From positions 529,945 to 580,380 of the forward strand of contig WELB01000008.1 in NCBI GenBank assembly GCA_009602725.1: a DNA stretch of 50,436 bases. Direction: 5' to 3'. The stretch is from Spirogloea muscicola (Eukaryota; Streptophyta; Zygnematophyceae; Spirogloeales; Spirogloeaceae). The position numbers were made by a program, and so were the translations under genes. Shown in pieces: positions 39,887 through 50,436 of the stretch. Each line of letters starts with the position of its first letter. The stretch's first letter is position 1. The notes under the pieces are model-generated. The model ran no database searches. It was not told the DNA's origin and saw nothing but the letters and a program-made list of their open reading frames with translations.

Positions 39887-40244
39887 CAGGTGCAAGTCAT
39901 TCTCCTTCTTGGCATGCTGCAGCGGGGGAGCTTTGATCTGGCCTGCAAATCCTCATCACATGCCGTGCAGTGCTCCTCTTGTTTATCGGCAGGCCCGTAC
40001 AATTTATGACTCAATAATGCAGTGCACCTATTACTTGCTGACATGGCCTAGACTGCGGTTGCAGCCTTATGCACAGGCAAGAGATCATTTGGGCAGTGTG
40101 GATTGACACAAGGGAGCAGTGAAGAGCCCACAACTGCCACCAGTGTACACCCTCGTGTGCCAATCACTTTGTCGTCCACGGTAAAACAATGTGAGTACTG
40201 TCAAATGCGGCCTAACCTTGAAATAACCTCAATTCCGGGTCATG
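39887..40244. other. convergent 3' region, TERT and patatin-like gene
   Basis: About 360 bases between two facing stop codons. No further gene seen. Confidence 0.6.
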
Positions 40245-41990
40245 TCACAAGTCAGCTTCTTTGCTCTGCTCCATGATGTCTGCCATAAGGGCTGCAGAAT
40301 GGAGCTGCGAAAGCGAGCCATCTTGGTGGGCCCTTGAGACAAAAAGCTCGCCAGCGGCCATCATGTCCTTGATCCACTGCCACGTGCGGCTGGGGCCCTC
40401 ACCCTTGGCACCAAGGCTGAGGAACTGAAGGCGGTCCTTCTTCATGGCCTGCATGCATTGGTCTGCTTTCTCAGCCTATAACAATGCAAAGACATGATCT
40501 TGTTGCAATGTACTCGATCACCGCAGGATAACAAGGCGTTTTCTGCGGCATCGTTCGGATCACAACCAACAGACAGGAGGCAAGTCATCTATCTTGTCCA
40601 CTGAAGGACAAGATGACCAGCAAGGGGAATACCGGATCGTCAGTGTAATCAAGCCAGACCGTTGGCCGGCTGCCACCCAAAGCTAGATCCTGCCTGTGGA
40701 CGCAGCAACAGTGCAGCCCAATATTGGTGAAGTCAGTATACTGCAAAGATCAACACAGGGGCAGCTTAATTGGCTGTCACTTAAGTCTACCATATAACTA
40801 GGTAACTGATTGCTTGTATCCAGACTGTGGTGGTTCATGTCACACAGATGACTTGCTTCAGCACAAGCCACTGCTAGCTGTCTATCAATTGACTGACAGC
40901 ATGGTGCGATGCTCCATACTCTATGAGGGTGGAGTCCAGAAGACAGTAAGCAACCTTGATGCGAACAGTGAGCCATCAAGAGAGCGCCGACCGCGGAAGT
41001 GTGCCCACGGGTGGCCGTCCATGAACCAGGGTATGTGCACGGACGCCAGGCAACAGTCAATGAGGTCGTCGCGGCTGGCGAAGTCGGTGAATGACTGCCT
41101 TGCAAAGCCAGTGCTCCTGCGTGCGCGTGCAATAGGCCAGGCCGAGGTGGACAGCTATAAAACGTCTTGCTCAAGCACCATGTCCCCAGGGTGCATCTCA
41201 GAAACCCAACACCTGACAACGACATGGAAGGTGTGGAATGGAGCATTTAAGGTGCATTGCTTATCAGCTGGGCGCGCAAAGCTGGCGGTAACTCATATCA
41301 GCGGGGCAAGGGCAGTGCGGCCGGGCAGGCGTGCATGCCGGTGCCGGATGCTGGGGAGGTGGACAACATAAAGGTGCAGGCGGCCCCGGCAGCGCTCGGC
41401 GGCGTCGCAGGGCAGCATGCTTTGCAACCAGAGGCGTATCAGCCCGCCCCAGATGCCTCCAAGGCCTGCGTGTATGGCGGCCAGGGCGAGCTGCTGAGAC
41501 CAGCGATAAGTGGCGGCAGCCATGGGCAGCGGCGAGAGGCGGCGGTGGCAGTGGCAGGTCCTCTGAGCGCTGGCGCAGGCGGCCTTGGGCGCTGCGTACC
41601 GGCGGGGTTGTCCCAGACCTTGTGGTCGAGCGAGAGCTGGAACGCGGCCTCGGCGGCCGCGGCGCCGTCGACGCGGCAGGCAGCGAGCGTGGCGGCGAGC
41701 GCGCCGGCGCTGGCGCCGGCCATGTCCACAGCGCCCAGGTCGTAGCGCTGCGCCAGGCCCGCCGCCGCGCCCAGCTGCCAGTAGAAGAACATGCCCCTGC
41801 AGCGCCCCGCAGCTCGCGCCGCGTGGTGAGCGCCAAGGCTCGCCCGCCGTCGTGGGGCCATGGCTGGCGCGGCTGCGCGGGAAGCTCTGGCGCCCACCCG
41901 CCTGGGAAGCTCAGCAGCGGCCGCGCGGCGGCGGAGGCGGCGGCGGTGGCGGCGGCGGCGGAGGCGGCGGCGCCTCGAGTGCCATTGCAC
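40245..41990 (-). CDS. patatin-like phospholipase
   Basis: Minus-strand exons: 41600-41990, about 41290-41465, 40955-41094, about 40600-40685 and 40245-40475 (stop). The first exon has an Arg/Ala-rich N-terminus (possible organelle targeting), RGMFFYWQLGAAAGL, then the nucleophile motif GASAGALAA (G-x-S-x-G). The second exon has GIWGGLIRLWL and RGRLHLYVVHLPS. The third has SRDDLIDCCLASVHIPWFMD and RRSLDGSLF, whose DGS is the catalytic Asp position. A later exon has VWLDYTDDPVFPLL. Patatin-type enzymes hydrolyse acyl groups from membrane and storage lipids with a Ser-Asp dyad. The short form with IWGG and DYT resembles patatin-like proteins of green algae and bacteria-like plant proteins. The end of exon two is uncertain. 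Confidence 0.82.
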
Positions 41991-42114
41991 GTTTCGTCGC
42001 CGCTTCGAAATTTGCCTACACTTAGGTGAACCTGTGTTGGCTGTCCGGCGCTGCTGAAGAGGTCAGGGCACGTGGGAGACCCCTCAGCCCGGCGCCGGCG
42101 CCGGCGGCGGCACT
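41991..42114. promoter_or_regulatory. short divergent promoter region
   Basis: Only about 125 bases separate the putative starts of the minus-strand patatin-like gene and the plus-strand WDR83 gene, so they probably share a bidirectional promoter. No clear TATA box was seen; the distance depends on both predicted starts. Confidence 0.4.
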
Positions 42115-44717
42115 TTGCGGGTGGTCCATGGCGGTCGCCAAGGGCCAGGTGCCAATCAACTTTGCAGCCTCCGCCCATTGCGGCTATCTCCGCTGTTGTC
42201 AGCCTNCCGCGACCGCGCCGTGCGCCTGTGGAACCCGCACCGCGGCGCCGCCGTCGCCGCCTTCCTCGGCCACGGCCGCGATGTCCGCGACGTCGCCGCC
42301 GCCGGGTGCGCTTCTGCCGCCGCCGCCCATTCGCCCGCCGCGGCGAAGAATTCTATGGTGGAGCTTCTGGGCGCTGATTGCAGCACAGGCCTAAAGCCCC
42401 AAACCCCCAAACCCATCGGCTGCCGCTGCAGGGACAACGGCAGCCTGGCGTCGTGCGGCGGTGACCGGCAGGTGTTCCTGTGGGACGTCGCGACCACGCG
42501 CGTGGTACGCAAGTTCCGCGGCCACGACGGCGAGGTCAGGATCCCCTCGTCGCTCTCGCTGCGCGCTGGTGTGTGGAATTATTCAACTGGAAGCAGTGGG
42601 AGCTCGCAAGCGCCCTGCTGTGGAGAGGGCTGCTGGGGGCCGCCGCCTGCCACGTTCCCATTCAGCCCCATTCGTCGGTCTTAGGGTTCAGGTTTAGGGT
42701 TAAGGGTTAAGGGCGCCCTGGCACCACGGCGTGACCACAAGCACTACAGCGCGGCCGTTCCATCAGGGTAACAGATAAATATGATGAAGCTAGTATCAGT
42801 TACAATATGATGAGATGAGGGCCCACGCTCCCAGAACGAGAGGGGGTCGGGTTTGTAAGGCTCAGGAGCCGTTATCAGGCCGCCCGAGTTCAAATCCTTC
42901 CTGTTGCGCTCCTCGGCGAGGCTGATCATGGCAGCTCACCCTGGCCTGCCACAGGTGAATGCCGTCAAGTTCAGCGACACGTCCGCGGTGGTCGTCACGG
43001 GTGGCTACGACCGCAGCGTCAGGGCTTGGGACTGCCGCTCGCGCAGCATCGATCCCATCCAGGTCCGCTCTCCCCTGTCACCACGACTGCTTCCTGCACC
43101 AACCAAGTGAGAAGCGGTTGCAGCCTGGACATTGATGTGATATTGACTGCTGACTATGTAAGTGCACTGAAGCCCATGTTAAGGAGCCCTCAGCGCTTCG
43201 GCTATATGCAAGTTATGCCAGCCTGCGATGCTCAAAGCGGCAGCAATGTATGTCTTGCGAGCAGCTGGCAAAGTGCTGTAATTGACACGTGGGAGGGCCG
43301 GTTTGCTTGCTCCTGACATGCGAGCTCTGTACGAGCAGAGCAGGTGATCGACCCGTTCAGCGACAGTGTGTCGTCCGTGGCGCTGACCAAGTCGGAGATC
43401 GTGGCCGGCAGCGTTGACGGCTCCGTCCGGTCACTTGACATCCGCATGGGCCGGTAATGGTGAAGCATGGCCTCCTAGATGCATTGCTTACAAGTAGCTC
43501 GATAGCTACTTGTAAAGGGCAATCCAGAACGTCTGCAGCAGCGTTGTCCATGCAGCAAATTGTTTCCCGGATGCAGAAAGCTCAGGCTTTTGACCACATC
43601 TTAATTTCACTTATCTGGAAATACAGTAGGGATGGAGAGCTGCAGTTTTTTGCGTCATCTGGCTCAGCCTGTTGCCCTGCTTCCCCATCTCGCTCTGTGT
43701 AGGGTGGTCTCCGATCATCTGGGCCGGCCGGTGACCAGCGTGAGCCTCTCCAATGACGGCAACTGCGTCCTTGCCGGCTGCCTGGACAGCACTGTGCGGC
43801 TACTTGACAAGTGAGGCCCCCTGAATACCGCATACGGCGTCGGGACCAAGGGCAGCTGCAACTTCCTGCAGCACCGTGATGATACATCCTGCTCCCAAGA
43901 GCTGGTTACAACATGTGGAGTTTAGCCTTGCAATTGACAGGTATCTGACCTCGTGGCAGGGCATCAGGCGAATTGCTAAACGAGTACAAAGGACATGTGA
44001 ATGAGGTAGGTGATGGCTAGCTCAGCGGTAACAAAGGGTTGCCGAGGCATGTGCGAGCCCCTTGTGGACAGTCGCTGGGCAAGGAAGTGATGGCATCACT
44101 TTATTGTTATCAGAGTGTGCAGGGCATGCTCTGCTGCTGTGACGACACAATCATTATTGCTGATCCTTGTTGAGCCTCATAATAGATTGCCTGGGCTTCA
44201 GGTGCTCTTGCATGAGTGTGCTACTTGAGCTCTCTAGCTGATGGGTAGCCTGACCAGCTGTTCAGTCTCTTACGAGGGCTGCAAGGCTTGCTCTGTGCAG
44301 TCATACAAGCTCGACAGCTGCCTGAGCAACACGGACGCGCATGTCATCAGTGGATCTGAGGATGGACGGATCTGCTTCTGGGACCTTGTGGACGCCAGAA
44401 TGACTTCAATTAAAGGCCATACAGCAGCGGTATGCCAGGAGTCAAGCCTGAGATGCTGGTTTTGCACACCTGCAGGCTAATGTGATTGTCGTGCTCGTAT
44501 TGTGTCTCACACCTGGGATTGAAAATTGCAATGTTGTGCATGCACAGAGGGTAGGAGGGCTGAGGTTGTGCAAGTCTGTGATGCCATAATTGCAGCAGGG
44601 TATTGCTCAAGTTGTAGCAGTAATTGGTTGCAGGTGACAGGTGTGTCGTATCACCCCAAGGAGTGCTGCCTGCTGACATCATCAGTGGATGGCTCAGTGG
44701 CTGTGTGGAAACGCTGA
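42115..44717 (+). CDS. WDR83: WD40-repeat scaffold protein WDR83 (MORG1)
   Basis: Eight exons: 42115-42305, 42432-42534, 42955-43062, 43344-43453, 43703-43810, 43960-44005, 44301-44429 and 44634-44717; summed length is divisible by three (292 residues). Blades are recognisable by RDRAVRLWNPHRG, DRQVFLWDVATTRVVRKFRG, DRSVRAWDCRSRSIDPIQ, SEIVAGSVDGSVRSLDIRMG, CVLAGCLDSTVRLLDKASGE, YKLDSCLSNTDAHVISGSED and GVSYHPKECCLLTSSVDGSV. Order and wording match WDR83/MORG1, a MAPK-module scaffold also found in spliceosomal C complexes and linked to HIF prolyl hydroxylase in animals. The first blade is incomplete: the sequence before RDRAVRLW does not look like a WD strand and an N at 42206 lies at the break. 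Start ATG is therefore uncertain. Confidence 0.92.
42681..42713 (+). repeat. short interstitial telomere-like repeat
   Basis: About five units mixing TTTAGGG, TTAAGGG and TTCAGG lie in the WDR83 intron between exons 2 and 3. TTTAGGG is the usual plant telomere repeat. The run is degenerate and short. Confidence 0.7.
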
Positions 44718-46326
44718 GGCAGCCCTTAAAGCTTCCAGCACATATTCCGAATGCGTGAGGTGGCGAGAGTATTGTACAGGAATTTCTGCACTACGACTGG
44801 GTGTACAAATATGTGTAGTGCATGCTGATAGTGAAGTACTGAAAAGAAGGTATTCCAAAGCCAGCCTGATAGCCAGAAATCAAGGTCAATTACATGCAAT
44901 CTTGCGACTGCTCCGAATAGGGCAAAGTAGCAGTGAAGGTTAGCACGAGGGCAAGCATGCAGCATTGATTTATTGTCGAATCAGAGAGAAGGCAAAGGCC
45001 GTGCACACAAGCACAGGTGCACGCAAGGGCCACTATTGTCTCCAGCCTATGTCCAGTTGCTATGACCTCGTAGCAGCCAATTCTTGCTGCCTCAGCTGCT
45101 GCTTGCCACTTCTGGCCCTCCATATTGCTGATGGGTTTTGCTCATCAAGCAATACATGCCATCTGGTAAGTAGTGACCAAACCAACCCCTTATGCTGAGC
45201 AAGCGCCTGTTATGACTAGGCATCCGCTGAAAGAAGACTGCCTGCGTTAAGGCCACTTTGACAACTCAGGGAATATGAATCACGCTGGACACAGGCTGAC
45301 TGTTCCGCACAGTCATAGATGTCATCGTTCAATCGAAGCCAGCCTTATAAGATGTGGCTCATACTACTAAAAATGGCAGGGACACTGACTGGCAAGCTTG
45401 CTTTTCCAAATTGCAATGGAAGAGACGGAGAATGAGGTGACTGCTGGCAGGCTTCTGGTATTGTCCAAAATTGCAATGATCCAGTTGCCATTGAGAGGCC
45501 AATCAAGCCACTGTCATCTTAGGTGCATCATCAATGACTACGTCTCTGCTGCCCGACCAGACATTGCTGGGCACCTACAGTGCGATGTTGCATGATGCAA
45601 TCTGACATGTCAAAACCTGTCTACTGTCCTCAGCACATAAAAACACACTGAAGCCTGACAACTCGATGCAGATTTGTCCAGCAAAGCCACTAGCATCTTG
45701 AGAAACTAATAGCGCCAGAATGCCACGTGATCAAGGTCAGGTGGTTGGCCAGTGGTTGGCCAGTGCATGTGACATAGCTCAAGGAGCACATACCAGCTGG
45801 CCAATATGGCCATGCAAACAGAGCCACGGAGCTGCTCAATCTGGCAGCCACTGAGTTGCCCAATGTGGCAGCCATCCTGTGGCTTGTTGCACCTTTGTGC
45901 TACTGCTTGTATGTACCCAAAATCATCAAGGATTGACGTACATCGATCTCATCTCTTTCGAGGCTCATCTAAGAGGGAACTTATGACGTCTAAAGTGTCC
46001 ACTCCTGTCTCGTCTAATGTGTTGGCCGTCCTTTGCAACTGTCGCCTGACTAGCTTCTCATACACTCCATCCTCTGAAAAATACGATGCGCAGAGGCATT
46101 ACTACAAGTGACTTGGACAATCAGATTACACCAGACATTCATCTCTGCTGAGCAAAGGAGAGGCACAACAGAGTTCCAAGCAGCAGTCATTACCATTGAT
46201 ACGACACTCGTTTTATAATTACTTTGAGACATTGAGAATGCCAGAAATTAAGCTACACCCTGCAATATTAATCTACAATGCAAATATTGTTCTACAATCA
46301 GGAGATAGGGAGGTGTTGGTACATAC
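44718..46326. other. convergent region; may hold the last exon of the ABC transporter
   Basis: 1.6 kb between the WDR83 stop and the last ABC exon I can support. No coding motif was seen on either strand. A GTATGT donor at 46321-46326 (minus) suggests at least one more 3' ABC exon here. Confidence 0.45.
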
Positions 46327-49300
46327 TTCTTTGGAGAAGCTCGTCATGTGTGCCCTGCTCCACCACTGAGCCCTTGTCGATGACCGCTATCATGTCCGCA
46401 TTTCTGACTGTGGACAGCCGATGGGCCACCAGCACCACGGTGCGGTTGCCCTCTGAGATGAGCCGGTCCAAGGCTGCCTGGACCAGCGCCTCACTCTCGG
46501 TGTCCAGGGCGGACGTGGCCTCATCGAGCAACAGTATCTTGGGCTTGCGCAGCAACATTCTTGCAATAGCCACACGCTGCAACCAACATATGCCACCGTA
46601 TAACGACAGAATCTGATTAACAAAGAGAACATCCTAATTGCCGCTGGTGGTCACAGCATATCCACGAAAATCACAGCGCAAGGTTGGCAACCGTAATAGG
46701 TACATGCAGGAGGAGCACATGATCAGGTGAAGAAGGTGATAAGGTCATCAGGTGTAAAGAGATTGACCTGTCGCTGACCGCCAGATAGGCGAACGCCCCG
46801 CTCGCCAACTCGGGTTGCATAGCCCTCAGGGAATCTCATGATGAAGTCATGAGCATTCGCACTCCTAATGACATGCAAAACAAGATACACTTGGTAGCAC
46901 ATCAAACATTGTAGATTGACGGTGTTCAAGGTCAAGGCATGTAAAAATGTCACGCACGGTTGATATAAACCATAAATATTGACTGTGATCAGTGGTAGCC
47001 TCATGAGTGATTACTGATAGCGCTTGCACAAAAGAATCTACTATATATTACTGGCAACTGACGGACCTGGCGGCATTCTCGAGCTCCTCTTGAGTGTACG
47101 ACGGAAGGCCATATGTAATGTTCTCCTCAATGGAGGAGGCCCACATCTGCGTGTCCTGCGCCACCAGCCCCATGTGCTGATGGACTGTCTTTAGATTGAG
47201 GCTCCGCAAGTCCCAGCCATCCAGCAAGATGGAGCCCTTGACGGGGTCATAGAAGCGCATGAGAAGGTGCACGAGCGTGGACTTGCCGCCGCCTGACCGC
47301 CCAACGAGGGCGCACACGCTGCCCTTAGGAATAGTCAGGCTGACGCCCTGGAGCACTGGATGCTGCGGCCGCATCTGGTAGTGGAAGTGCAGGTCCTCCA
47401 ACTTGAGCTCGCCTTCCACGCTAGAGAGCTGCCACTCAAGCAGGCTCAAAGTCACAAGTCTGAGCTACTTCCTCACAAAGCTTAGTGCCATGCATGCATG
47501 CAATAAAGAGCAGGTGCAGGCAGAGAGCAGAGGGTGCCGCCTGACCTTTGTGCCCGAGTTGGGGTCGATGTCAGGCAGAGCGTCAATCAGCGAGAGCACG
47601 CGCTGGGCCGCCCCCGCCGCGCGCGTGAGCGACATGAGGACCGACATGATGCTCTGATAGCCCGACTGGATGAGGTTCCAGTAGAGCTGGAAGGTAATCA
47701 GCTTGCCAACGGATAGCTTCCCATCCATCACCAACACGCCGCCATACCTGCACGAGCAACAGTGTTGTAGACTTCAGGCAGCCAAAACCTTCAAATGAAA
47801 TTTAATAATATAGAACTACAGTAACATATACAAGCCATAGAATACCTCTGGCCAACAGAAGCTAAGGGAGTCTAGGGCCCATGTGTATGTGTCAACCAGG
47901 ATCTATGGGTGTATTGCTGCTCTTCTGCATCAGCAGTCTTCACAAAGAGGGGCAAAGGAGATGCACCAACCAAACATACCAGAGAATGAGCACAGATGCG
48001 CCGAGGTCTAGCCAGTTGTTGATGGCCACTGCCCCTGAGTAGGCAAAGGCGTCCCGGACGCCCTTCTGCATGGCCCCATATGTCTTGCTCTTGAAACGCT
48101 CGACCTCGGTGTCTTCGGTGGAGAAAGCCCTCACTGTGCGTATGTTACCCAGCGCCTCGGAAGCTGCTGAGTTGGCCTCCGCAAGAACCTGGAGCGCAAA
48201 CAACAAACAGCCCCCTCGAGACCTTACTACTGTGTGGAAAGCAACAGGGGATTGGTCACAGAGTCAACTGGTCAACGATTCAGACAGACAATTAGCAACC
48301 TAGAGATACATAACACAGTAACTAACATAACATGACACAGTTAAAGGGAAGGAACATATTTGTGCTGCGAGCTGCAACTGCCTCACTTACTGCGTAACGC
48401 TTGCGGTTGAGCTCGCGGGACCAGCGGGAGTAGACGGCGGTGATGTGCATGATGGGCGCCATCGTGGTGAACGCAAGCATGCTGAGCTTCCAGCTCGTCC
48501 AAAAGCACATGACGAAGCCGCCTGTCAGGCCCAGCACGTTGCGCAGCAGGGTGGACAGCATCCAGTTGAGCGGCTCCGCCATGGACGACACATCATTGGT
48601 CAGCCGACTGGTCAGCTGCCAACATGGCCACCAAGACGACAAGGTAAAGTAGTCAGTCATACCAATAAACCAGGACCTTCATCCTTAAACAGAATAAGTC
48701 AGCATGTGAGACTCCAAGAGTAAGAGCAATCATCGAAGAATTTGTATGAAAATCAACAGATAGGAGCTTGGGCGGCGCAGAGTACTGACCTCGCCCGATG
48801 TCGTGGCATCAAAGTAAGCAACATCCTGGATGATGACCCCCTGGAAGAGGCGGTCCTGCAGTGTCTTGAGCACACGCTTGCCAACCACGCTGAAGCAAAG
48901 CCCGCGGATGCCCCCGAATATACCAGTCACCAGGCTGAAGACCACCATGAGTAGGACGTCGCGTCGAAATTCGCGCGGGTTGTGCTTGATCACCTGGTCT
49001 AGAATCCTGCCCTGCAAAATAGCATGTGCAGCTCCGGCTTGAGAGTACGTACACATGACAATGTAGAAGGGACACAACAGAGAGTTAGATACAAGTAGCA
49101 CAGTGCAGCAGGAGCTCTGTTGTCACAGTAGCACTGAACTCTGAACATACTTTCAACCTGTAATCGGTGCACAACAGATAAGCAGCCTTAAAAAACCGTG
49201 GTGCGCAGATATGATAAAAATTTGTACCACTTAGGCAAGGGGAGGTGAGTTGACAGGTTCGAAGTTGATACTTATATACATACAACATCTTAATCACACA

Positions 49301-50058
49301 TACATTACTTCATAGGGAGGAGCACCTGATAGTGGGGGAGGATGAGGCCAGATGTGGAGGTCACACCGAGACACATGAAGCCAATGGAGATGACGAAAAG
49401 CTCCTGGCGCGCGAGCGCGACGGCGCGCATCAGGTAGCTTCGCTGGTTCACGTCGCGCTCTACACGCACGCCCTTGTCACCCCGCAGCCGGCCCTCCTTC
49501 AGCAGTGCCGCCGCCGAGACAGGTTCCGTGTTGCTGTTGGCGCCCCAGGCGGACACGCGACCAGCAGGCGCGCAATTCAATCGACTTTGGTCGTCAACCC
49601 CTTGTGCTTGTTTGCAGATAAAGAAGATGCTAAGCCGGCTTGTACACTCCCAGAGTTTGAGATACAAGCTAACGATTATTATATCCAGCATGAAGGGATG
49701 CAATTACTCAACACTCCAGCAGCGACATCCACAGTACAAGGCATACTTGTCACGCCTTCAAACAGTCTTACCTGGCTCGCACAGGGCCGTTGGCTCCCAC
49801 TACAACGTCAACCTGGGCACCATCACCAGACCTGGTTGCGGAGAACTCTTCGGCCTTCTTCGCAGCCAGGGCGCATGCGCGGCCCAGAATACCGGCGTCG
49901 TCCACGACGCGGCTCACTAGCACACTCTCCAGGTTGATCCAAAGCACTGCGGAGCCCATGAGCACTCCCTGTGCAGCCTCCCACGAGAAGTCGAATGCCA
50001 CACACTTGGCACCCACATAAACCTGCCGGACAAGGAGGGCCCGTCGCAATGTGAGCAC
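46327..50058 (-). CDS. ABCB half transporter, TAP type
   Basis: Minus-strand exons: 49772-~50058, 49326-49584, 48790-49011, 48391-48615, 47980-48188, 47546-47747, 47067-47428, 46768-46864 and 46327-46576. One membrane domain is followed by one nucleotide-binding domain. Membrane part: [38 protein letters not shown], coupling-loop region [12 protein letters not shown], and [19 protein letters not shown]. ATPase part: Walker [12 protein letters not shown]-loop [11 protein letters not shown], signature LSGGQRQ, Walker [13 protein letters not shown] and H-loop VAHRLST, all intact. Architecture fits TAP-like ABCB proteins (plant ABCB26/28 or ABCB9-like), which export peptides or other solutes; substrate and membrane are unknown. 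The N-terminal exon is Ala-rich and hydrophobic; more exons could lie beyond the right edge. The C-terminal exon is not located. Confidence 0.92.
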
Positions 50059-50436
50059 AACCTGTCAAGTGCAATATTACAATGCGAGCTAGCAAGCAGC
50101 TTGCCTGCCCAGCTCAACAACACGAAGCCAATGCTCAGCTCGATAGCCGCTTGCCAAGACCAAGCGCCAGCCAACTCTCAACAAGACCACAGCCTTACAC
50201 CTCACAGCATGAGCAATGATCTGATCACAAAACCCAGGTAACTAAATTTCAAGGTTTTAAATCAGGTCCTGGTCCTTTCTGCTGGGAACGGAGGAAAGAT
50301 AAAAGGGTGCGCGGATGGTGGGAAAGAGGGAAAAAGGAATGGAGGGTGAGAACAAGGAAGGGGGAGAGGCAGGGACGGCGAATGAGATGAGGAATGAGGA
50401 AAGGAAAGAGGGAGGAAGAAGAGAGGGAGGGCCGGG
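50059..50436. repeat. upstream flank with purine-rich low-complexity tract
   Basis: From about 50280 to the end the plus strand is almost all A and G (GGAAAGAGGG, GGAAGAAGAGAGGGAGGG), a polypurine/polypyrimidine tract that could form triplex DNA. It lies just upstream of the ABC gene as oriented. No gene seen. Confidence 0.7.

Noticed and set aside
41264-42178. 304-codon minus-strand frame overlapping the patatin-like exons
   Set aside because: It is a shifted frame of the real patatin exon (GASAGALAA is in another frame) and lacks any motif.
42840-42905. Possible tRNA with a GAGTTCAAATCC T-loop
   Set aside because: No D arm or acceptor pairing could be formed, and it lies in a WDR83 intron; likely chance.

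Overview
The window is nuclear DNA from a eukaryote of the green lineage, most likely a streptophyte (charophyte-type alga or a close relative of land plants). Genes are split by many short GT-AG introns, coding exons are GC-rich, one AATAAA poly(A) signal is visible, and the best-conserved genes are plant-type: a Rubisco small subunit with the short land-plant-style loop, PARTING DANCERS, a LONESOME-HIGHWAY-like MYC-N protein, a two-domain plant DJ-1, and a plant-type telomerase reverse transcriptase. The species cannot be named from the sequence.

Layout: 1-3600 (+), CCCH zinc-finger protein of the ZC3H3/AtC3H7 type, probably entering from the left edge. 3.6-9.1 kb, intergenic and repeat-rich, with a 258-bp tandem array, a 111-bp minisatellite and many dispersed repeats. 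9.75-12.68 kb (+), LHW-like gene behind a GC-rich G-box cluster. 12.7-18.2 kb, mostly repeats. 18.27-19.84 kb (+), PTD, with one apparent frameshift. 19.9-24.3 kb, repeats. 24.31-25.30 kb (+), RBCS. 25.3-28.4 kb, repeats. 28.49-30.80 kb (+), tandem-domain DJ-1 gene whose second domain is partly inverted. 31.20-31.57 kb (-), CMC4. 32.1-33.0 kb, repeat copy, N gap and 121-bp poly-A. 33.01-39.89 kb (+), TERT, nearly complete. 40.25-41.99 kb (-), patatin-like phospholipase. 42.12-44.72 kb (+), WDR83/MORG1. 46.33-50.06 kb (-), TAP-type ABCB half transporter. The right edge is a purine-rich tract.

The genes are mostly unrelated housekeeping functions: mRNA metabolism, transcription, meiosis, carbon fixation, stress and glyoxal handling, mitochondrial assembly, telomere maintenance, lipid hydrolysis, signalling scaffold and transport. 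They are not an operon or cluster. The right half is compact, with alternating convergent and divergent pairs, while the left half is inflated by short, non-autonomous-looking dispersed repeats. Exon boundaries were worked out by hand from splice signals, reading-frame continuity and remembered family motifs; no alignment was run.

Most worth a second look: the inverted piece inside the DJ-1 gene, the identical inverted repeats that flank it, the enlarged TERT, the MYC-N protein without a visible bHLH domain, and the hairpin-bearing dispersed repeat family.
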